Shown here: positions 21,376-26,277 of the stretch, piece by piece
Layout: the number at the start of each line of letters is the position of its first letter
Position numbering within the stretch: position 1 is the first letter of the stretch
DNA from: a virus
Length of the DNA: 26,277 nt
Direction: 5' to 3' (one strand)
Virus record (IMG/VR): IMGVR_UViG_3300044859_000729
Coordinates: 1 to 26,277 of that record
Translations under genes and position numbers: made by a program
The notes under the pieces: generated by a model
The model's database searches: none
The model's input: the letters and a program-made list of their open reading frames with translations, nothing else
What the model was told of the DNA's origin: nothing

Positions 21376-22890
21376 ATGCCACAGACAATGCCGTGGGGTG
21401 CGGAATACACCCTTTTAGGTGAGTTCAACTTACCGTCAAACATTTTTACTTTGGATGATGCGACGCTCGGAGTTTTGGATGGCAACTGCTATTTAGACGG
21501 TCGCACAGAGGACGATTTGACGGACCGTTTGCAGTCGGTGGAGATAAGCCGCGGACGCCACGACCAGTTCCAAGATTTTCAGGCTGGGACGATGCGATTG
21601 ACGCTTTCCAACAATGACCGCGAACTTGACCCTGTAAACACCGCGTCACGCTATTTTGACCCTGTTTCTGGAACATCTGGAGTCACAATTCGTCGCAAAG
21701 TTACCCTCAAGTATCAAAATACCAAGATTTTTACTGGGCGTATCACCGATATTGATATTGCTTACGACCCAACATCCAGTCCGAACACCCGTTCCACGGT
21801 CACGATTGATGCCGCCGACGACTTCGTTTTGCTTGCCAACACCACCTTGGATGAGGTTTTGCCCACATCACAGTTATCGGGCGCTCGGGTCAATGCGATT
21901 CTTGCTTTGCCTGAAGTCAACTACACGGGTCCAACCAGCATTGACACGGGAACAGTCCTCTGTTTGGACGACCCGATTGCAGAACAAACTAGAACGATTG
22001 ATGCGTTGCAGGCGGTCGCAGCAACAGAACGCGGCTACCTGTATTTCAAGGGTGACGGCACCCTTGTGTTTACGGACCGTATTACAGGCTCACCAATTCC
22101 GCTCAAAATCTTTGCTGATGACGGCACAGGGCAAGAATATGAGTCTTTGTCCATTGTTTACGGGCAAGAAAACCTGTTTAACCGTGTTGTTTGTACGCCG
22201 ATTGACTCGGTGACTCCTAGCGTTGCCGATGATGCTGCTAGTCAAGCCACTTTTGGTATCGCAACCCTTTCCATTGGCGGTCTGCTCTGCTCGGACGCCA
22301 ACGCGCAAACGCTCGCCAACTACCTGTTAGCCCTCTACAAAGACCCGTCGTACCGCTTTGACGGTATGGGTATCACTTTCATGGGCAACAACATAGGGTT
22401 GGTTTCTCAACAAGAAATCATCAACCTTGACTTGGGCGATGTGGTCCGAGTGGTCAAAAACTTTGCTATCGGCACACCAACCTCGGTTTATCAGAATGTC
22501 GCGATTGAACACATTGACCATGCGATTACACCACAATCTCACAACATCACTTTCCGTTACGCCCCAGCGCCGTTCACAACGATAACTCGCACGGCAACTG
22601 GTTCTGGCACAGGCACTCAAACGGCTTCAGGGTTGAGGATTACAGGAAAAACTGCTGAAGGCACTGGTGGCGCTACCGCTGGTGATAGTGCTACGGGTGT
22701 TCGCGTTGCTTTGAGAACGGCTACAGGCTCAGGCTCAGGCTCCGAAACGGCTACCCCGCTCGTTACGAGGGTGGCTGTAGCAACGGGTTCAGGCTCAGGC
22801 TCCGAAACCGCTTCGTTCACAATTCTGTTTGTGTTGGAGTTGGATTCGGCTACGCGAGGCTTACTAGATACGAACATTCTCGGTAACTAG
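21376..22890 (+). CDS. Tail hub/minor tail protein with C-terminal 20-residue repeats
   Basis: 504 residues, ATG one base after the tape measure stop. The first 22 residues precede FTLDDATLGVLDGNCYLDG (24-42), shared with the 10688 protein. The core (about 45-395) has DRLQSVEISRGRHDQFQDFQAGTMRLTLSNNDRELDP, a common start of phage tail hub or Gp37-like minor tail proteins, then KVTLKYQNTKIFTGRITDIDIAYDP and ADDFVLLANTTLDEVLP. Residues 406-487 are four repeats of 20-22 residues (TATGSGTGTQTASGLRITGK type). The last 17 residues (ELDSATRGLLDTNILGN) again resemble the LDDATLGVLDG motif. It should sit at the tail tip next to the tape measure end. Confidence 0.82.
   Translation: MPQTMPWGAEYTLLGEFNLPSNIFTLDDATLGVLDGNCYLDGRTEDDLTDRLQSVEISRGRHDQFQDFQAGTMRLTLSNNDRELDPVNTASRYFDPVSGTSGVTIRRKVTLKYQNTKIFTGRITDIDIAYDPTSSPNTRSTVTIDAADDFVLLANTTLDEVLPTSQLSGARVNAILALPEVNYTGPTSIDTGTVLCLDDPIAEQTRTIDALQAVAATERGYLYFKGDGTLVFTDRITGSPIPLKIFADDGTGQEYESLSIVYGQENLFNRVVCTPIDSVTPSVADDAASQATFGIATLSIGGLLCSDANAQTLANYLLALYKDPSYRFDGMGITFMGNNIGLVSQQEIINLDLGDVVRVVKNFAIGTPTSVYQNVAIEHIDHAITPQSHNITFRYAPAPFTTITRTATGSGTGTQTASGLRITGKTAEGTGGATAGDSATGVRVALRTATGSGSGSETATPLVTRVAVATGSGSGSETASFTILFVLELDSATRGLLDTNILGN
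22591..22836 (+). repeat. Four 20-22-residue coding repeats at the hub C-terminus
   Basis: Units start TATGSGTGT, TAEGTGGATAGD, TATGSGSGSETA and VATGSGSGSETA. The last two share an identical DNA stretch TCAGGCTCAGGCTCCGAAAC. The consensus is the same as in the 10688 protein, roughly 11 kb upstream. Confidence 0.85.
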
Positions 22891-22940
22891 GGAATGGTTT
22901 ACTAAGGAAAATACAAGAAACTCTTAGAATAGGACAACTC

Positions 22941-23360
22941 ATGGCAAGACAGACATTTACTTCCGGGCAGGTGCTTACTGCGGCGCAGATGGGAACGCTG
23001 CAAAGTAGCGTTTGGAGCGACGATGTAAACGCCCAAACAGGCACCTCGTACACATTGGTTCTCGCGGACTCAGGAAAACAGGTCACGATGACCAATGCGT
23101 CTGTTTCCACTTTGACGGTCCCGCCGAACTCCTCTATCGCGTTTGCTATCGGTGTCCGTATTCAGGTCATTCAGTTGGGTGCTGGAGCGGTAACTTTGAC
23201 AGCAGGCGCAGGAGTAACAATTAATAGCCTTGCCACATCTTTTGAAATGGCACAATATCAAGTCGCTACCCTCATCAAGACTGCTACAGACACTTGGGTT
23301 GCTAACCTCGGTGCGGCTGGTGGTGGCGCAGATGTTTTACAAGTACAAGTTTTTAGTTAG
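22941..23360 (+). CDS. Small tail structural protein, 139 aa
   Basis: It starts RQTFTSGQVLTAAQMGTLQSSVW, an opening I associate with phage tail or fibre proteins, then a beta-rich domain (TSYTLVLADSGKQVTMTNASVSTLTVPPNSSIAFAIGVRIQVIQLGAGAVTLTAGAGVTI). That domain resembles the repeated carbohydrate-tail or fibre-type beta unit. The end is Gly/Ala/Asp then VLQVQVFS. AGGAC precedes the ATG. Structural role likely, exact site unknown. Confidence 0.75.
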   Translation: MARQTFTSGQVLTAAQMGTLQSSVWSDDVNAQTGTSYTLVLADSGKQVTMTNASVSTLTVPPNSSIAFAIGVRIQVIQLGAGAVTLTAGAGVTINSLATSFEMAQYQVATLIKTATDTWVANLGAAGGGADVLQVQVFS

Positions 23361-23370
23361 GAGATAACAG

Positions 23371-23733
23371 ATGGCAACATTTACTAAAGCAAAACTGTCA
23401 GGCTCAACTGATGGTAAGGCAATCAAAGTCACGGGTACTGCTACTGCTGGTGCGGTGACGGTGCATACGGCTGTCGCTGGTACGACGGCTGGTGTGTTTG
23501 ACGAGATTTGGTTGTATGCGAACAACACTTCTGCTTCCGCTGTAAAGTTGACGATTGAGTGGGGTACTGCTACTGCCGCTGATGGAAACATTGAATTAAC
23601 TATTGCCGCTGAGTCAGGTTTAGTGCTTGTAATCCCAGGCCTTATTTTGCAAAATGCTATGGTGGTGGAGGCTTTTGCTAGTACTGCTGATGTGATTTTG
23701 CTCACTGGCTATGTTAATGCGATTACCGCATAG
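23371..23733 (+). CDS. Small tail structural protein, 120 aa
   Basis: AGGAG precedes the ATG by a good distance. Beta-rich, Thr/Ala-rich: TGTATAGAVTVHTAVAGTTAGVFDEIWLYANNTSASAVKLTIEWGT, then ESGLVLVIPGLILQNAMVVEAFAST. This looks like a small phage structural beta-sandwich protein of the kind that follows tail-fibre genes. No transmembrane or catalytic signature. Role not known. Confidence 0.75.
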   Translation: MATFTKAKLSGSTDGKAIKVTGTATAGAVTVHTAVAGTTAGVFDEIWLYANNTSASAVKLTIEWGTATAADGNIELTIAAESGLVLVIPGLILQNAMVVEAFASTADVILLTGYVNAITA

Positions 23734-23743
23734 GCGGTAGTTT

Positions 23744-24601
23744 GTGACGCTTCGCTGGGATACTCGCAACAGGGTTTCTACAACTGTCCAATCGTGGATG
23801 TACGGTGTTACTACTCCTCCCATATTTCCACCTCCAACCGTAGAGTATCTAGTTATTGCTGGTGGTGGTGGCGGTGGAAATAATTTTATTGAAGGGGCTT
23901 CAGGAAATTACAACGGTGGTGGTGGTGCAGGCGGCTATCGCAGTTCAGCAAGTTTTGCTGTTGGCGGTTCTGTCACGGTAACTGTTGGTGCTGGCGGAGG
24001 TTCGCAGTCCAAAGGAAGCAACTCGGTTTTCAGCACGATTACTTCTACTGGTGGCGGTGCAAGCAGAAGTGCTGGTGGTTCAGGCGGTGGTGCTTTATTC
24101 AACACAGGCGGCGGCGGTGCAGGAAACGAAGGTGGATTCTCTCCGTCAGAAGGCAACACGGGAGGTTCATCGCCAGGGTCTAACGGTGGTGGTGGTGGTG
24201 GTGGTGGTGCTGGCGGTGCTGGCGGTGCTAGTTCCAACACTAATTCAGGTGCAGGCGGTGCTGGTTCTTCGTCAAGCATCACAGGTTCCGCGGTAACTCG
24301 TGGTGGTGGTGGTGGTGGAAGTGGCGGTGACTTTGCATTTGGTGCTAGTGGAGGTTCTGGTGGTGGCGGCAATGGTTTTGGACCTGGTCTTGCCAATTCT
24401 AACGGTTCGGCAAATACTGGTGGCGGTGGAGGTGGCAAGAACGGTTCTGGTGGTTCTGGAATTGTAATCATTGCCTATGCAGACACATTTGACCCGATTG
24501 CTTCTATTGGTGCTGGTCTTACATATTCGGTTTCAACTGTTTCTCGTTCAGGTTTTCGTGTTTATACTTTTACTGCTGGAACAGGAACGGTGACTTTCTA
24601 A
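23744..24601 (+). CDS. Glycine-rich tail-tip/receptor-binding-type protein
   Basis: 285 residues, GTG start. After a short head (1-33) comes one glycine-rich module: EYLVIAGGGGGG, GAGGYRSSASFAVGGSVTVTVGAGGG, NSVFSTITSTGGGASR, long Gly/Ser/Asn runs, SSSITGSAVTRGGGGG, ending SGIVIIAYADTF near 240. The last part is a beta strand pair ending FRVYTFTAGTGTVTF. The pattern matches the Gly-rich domain of phage tail tips, where Gly runs may pack as polyglycine II helices and contact the receptor, as in T4-like adhesins. The stop overlaps the next start. Confidence 0.78.
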   Translation: MTLRWDTRNRVSTTVQSWMYGVTTPPIFPPPTVEYLVIAGGGGGGNNFIEGASGNYNGGGGAGGYRSSASFAVGGSVTVTVGAGGGSQSKGSNSVFSTITSTGGGASRSAGGSGGGALFNTGGGGAGNEGGFSPSEGNTGGSSPGSNGGGGGGGGAGGAGGASSNTNSGAGGAGSSSSITGSAVTRGGGGGGSGGDFAFGASGGSGGGGNGFGPGLANSNGSANTGGGGGGKNGSGGSGIVIIAYADTFDPIASIGAGLTYSVSTVSRSGFRVYTFTAGTGTVTF

Positions 24602-26277
24602 TGCGTGGCGGTCGTACAAGAGTTTCGCAGTATGTGAATGTGAATCCTCGTTACCCTCTTCAACAAACTTTTAATGGTGGTTTTGAGTCGTATGCGTCTG
24701 TTGCTGGCGTGTTTTACAAGATTCATACTTTTACGAATACGGGTACTTTGTCGTTTGGTTCGCAGTCCACTATCAGTCTGGAAACCGAGTATCTAGTTAT
24801 TGCTGGTGGTGGCGGTGGTGGTCAAGTTCGTGGTGGTGGCGGTGGTGCAGGTGGTTATCGCAACTCCGTTGTAGGTGAAACTACTGGTGGTGGTGGTTCT
24901 GCTGAATCAAAAATAAGTCTTGTTGCTGGTGCTTCGTACACGGTGACAGTCGGCGCTGGTGGTGTAGGTGGTGGTTTTGGTGGCTCGCCTACTGCGGCAC
25001 AAGGTTCTAACTCTGTTTTTGGTTCTATTACTTCTACTGGTGGTGGTGGCGGTAATGGCGGCGGTGGTGGTTCAGGTAGCGGTGCAAACGGGTCCAATGG
25101 GGCGCCTATTGGGAGCAGAACTGCAAGCCCTGTTCAAGGTAACAATGGTGGAACAGGTCAAAACTTTGGTTCGGGTGGTGGTGGTGGTGCTGGTGCTGTC
25201 GGTGGCAACGGATTATCAACCACTTCGGGTAATGGTGGCAATGGTTTAGCATCATCAATTACAGGCACTTCAGTTACTCGTGGTGGTGGTGCTTCAGGTG
25301 GAGGAAACACTGGTTACTGTCCAAATATCGGAACCGCTGGAACAGGTGGTGGTGGTACTGGCGCAGTGACAACTGGTGCAACGGCAGGTACAGCAAACAC
25401 TGGTGGCGGTGGCGGTGGCGGCGGCGCTGATGGAATAAATGTTCTTGCTTCGGCTGCTGGCGGTAGCGGTATCGTCATTTTCCGTTATCTGACAGCAGAA
25501 GCAACAGCAAAAGGTTTGACTGTTACGGCTACAGGTGGTAGTTCTTCTGTTTCGGGTGCATATACGGTTTGGTCGTTTACGGCTACGGGTACGGTGACGG
25601 TTTCGGTTGCGGCTCCTTCGTTGGTTACGGCGGATTATTTGGTTGTCGCTGGCGGTGGCGGTTCTGGCGGAAACATTGCTTCTGGTGCTGGTGCTGGTGG
25701 TATGCGAACTGGCACACAGACATTAACCGCTGGCACTTCATACACGGTTACTGTCGGTGCTGGTGGTGCGGGCGTAATAGAAAACAATTCAACGAACAAC
25801 GGTTCTAATTCTGTGTTTGGTTCTGTCACATCCACGGGTGGCGGAAAAGGCGGAAGTAATTACTCTGATGGTGGTAATGGCGGTTCTGGTGGCGGCGGTG
25901 CAAGAACTGGCGTTGTCGGAACTGGAACCTCGGGTCAAGGTTTTGACGGCGGTGCAGGTAAAGATTTTTCTTCGGGTGGTGGTGGCGGTGCAGGTGCTAT
26001 CGGTAGTGCTGCTGTCAATAATACAACTTCGTCAAATGGTGGTGCTGGTGGTACTGGCGCAGCATCATCTATTACGGGAACATCTGTTACTTATGCAGGT
26101 GGTGGTGGCGGTGCTGCGTATTTGGGCGTTGGTGGTGCTGGCGGTACAGGTGGCGGCGGTGGTGGTGGAAGATATGTTAATGGTAATCCTAGTGCTGGAG
26201 ATGGTGTATCGGGTACAGCAAACACTGGCGGCGGTGGTGGTGGCGGTAACGGGAGTGTATATTCCAATACGGGTGGT
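24601..26277 (+). CDS. Glycine-rich tail-tip protein, two modules, 3' end cut by window
   Basis: ATG overlaps the previous stop (TAATG). The frame is open for 559 codons to the last base, so it continues beyond the window. Head about 1-62 (YPLQQTFNGGFESYASVAGVFYKIHTFTNTGTLSFG) then Gly-rich module 1 (EYLVIAGGGG from 24787 to GIVIFRY near 25492), a beta spacer (YTVWSFTATGTVTVSVAAPS), and Gly-rich module 2 (ADYLVVAGGGG from 25630). Each module repeats the same order: YLVxAGGG, TVTVGAGG, GSNSVFGSITSTGGG, SSITGTSVTxxGGG, TANTGGGGGG. Its large size and Gly-rich tip suggest receptor binding. Simple-sequence DNA (GGTGGT runs) makes expansion and contraction likely. Confidence 0.75.
   Translation, partial: MRGGRTRVSQYVNVNPRYPLQQTFNGGFESYASVAGVFYKIHTFTNTGTLSFGSQSTISLETEYLVIAGGGGGGQVRGGGGGAGGYRNSVVGETTGGGGSAESKISLVAGASYTVTVGAGGVGGGFGGSPTAAQGSNSVFGSITSTGGGGGNGGGGGSGSGANGSNGAPIGSRTASPVQGNNGGTGQNFGSGGGGGAGAVGGNGLSTTSGNGGNGLASSITGTSVTRGGGASGGGNTGYCPNIGTAGTGGGGTGAVTTGATAGTANTGGGGGGGGADGINVLASAAGGSGIVIFRYLTAEATAKGLTVTATGGSSSVSGAYTVWSFTATGTVTVSVAAPSLVTADYLVVAGGGGSGGNIASGAGAGGMRTGTQTLTAGTSYTVTVGAGGAGVIENNSTNNGSNSVFGSVTSTGGGKGGSNYSDGGNGGSGGGGARTGVVGTGTSGQGFDGGAGKDFSSGGGGGAGAIGSAAVNNTTSSNGGAGGTGAASSITGTSVTYAGGGGGAAYLGVGGAGGTGGGGGGGRYVNGNPSAGDGVSGTANTGGGGGGGNGSVYSNTGG

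Noticed and set aside
23935-24471. Minus-strand Pro-rich open frames opposite the glycine-rich genes
   Set aside because: They are the reverse of GGN-rich codons (which read as proline codons) and have no independent coding signs.

Overview
The window is a contiguous piece of a tailed double-stranded DNA phage (or prophage) with a long, flexible, siphovirus-type tail. All supported genes lie on the + strand, tightly packed with stop/start overlaps (TAGTG, TAATG, TGATG, ATGA). Nothing cellular, no tRNA or rRNA gene, no integrase and no CRISPR array was seen. Frequent GTG starts, AGGAGG-type ribosome sites and the style of the capsid, tail and lysin proteins suggest a phage of a Gram-positive, perhaps actinobacterial, host. 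That host call is an inference from protein style, not a proof.

Region 1 (1-5243), head-gene edge with effector-like proteins: a ParB/sulfiredoxin-like protein cut by the window start; a fusion of an XkdF-type prohead protease with a zeta-toxin-like kinase; a small unknown protein; a second ParB-like protein; two further unknown proteins. Three of these genes carry four copies of a short motif (GGDRSAAGRYAA...RW), each placed between an N-terminal domain and a different C-terminal part. This is the most unusual part of the window.

Region 2 (5244-7273), a non-structural insert: a small winged-helix-like protein, a 391-residue Cys-containing protein with an OB-like end, and a one-helix membrane protein. 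A near-perfect sigma70-type promoter (TTGACA-N17-TACACT) drives the second gene.

Region 3 (7385-13823), head and neck: scaffold, DUF2190-type decoration protein, major capsid protein, several small structural proteins, a 401-residue protein built of 20-residue Gly/Ser repeats, then head-tail adaptor (with a BppU-like N-terminus), stopper, gp10-like neck protein and tail terminator.

Region 4 (13811-14692): a 53-codon zinc-finger protein resembling Mu Com, a second TTGACT-N17-TACACT promoter, a 150-base leader with hairpins, and an exported lytic transglycosylase-like lysin.

Region 5 (14835-26277), tail: an acidic-tailed small protein, two paralogous tail tube proteins, a tail assembly chaperone pair with a readable -1 frameshift site (GGGAAAA), a 1513-residue tape measure protein, a tail hub-like protein ending in the same 20-residue repeats as the head-region protein, two small structural proteins, and two glycine-rich tail-tip proteins, the last running off the window. 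No stretch over 300 bases lacks a gene; the longest gaps are 13973-14161, 14693-14834 and 5244-5364.
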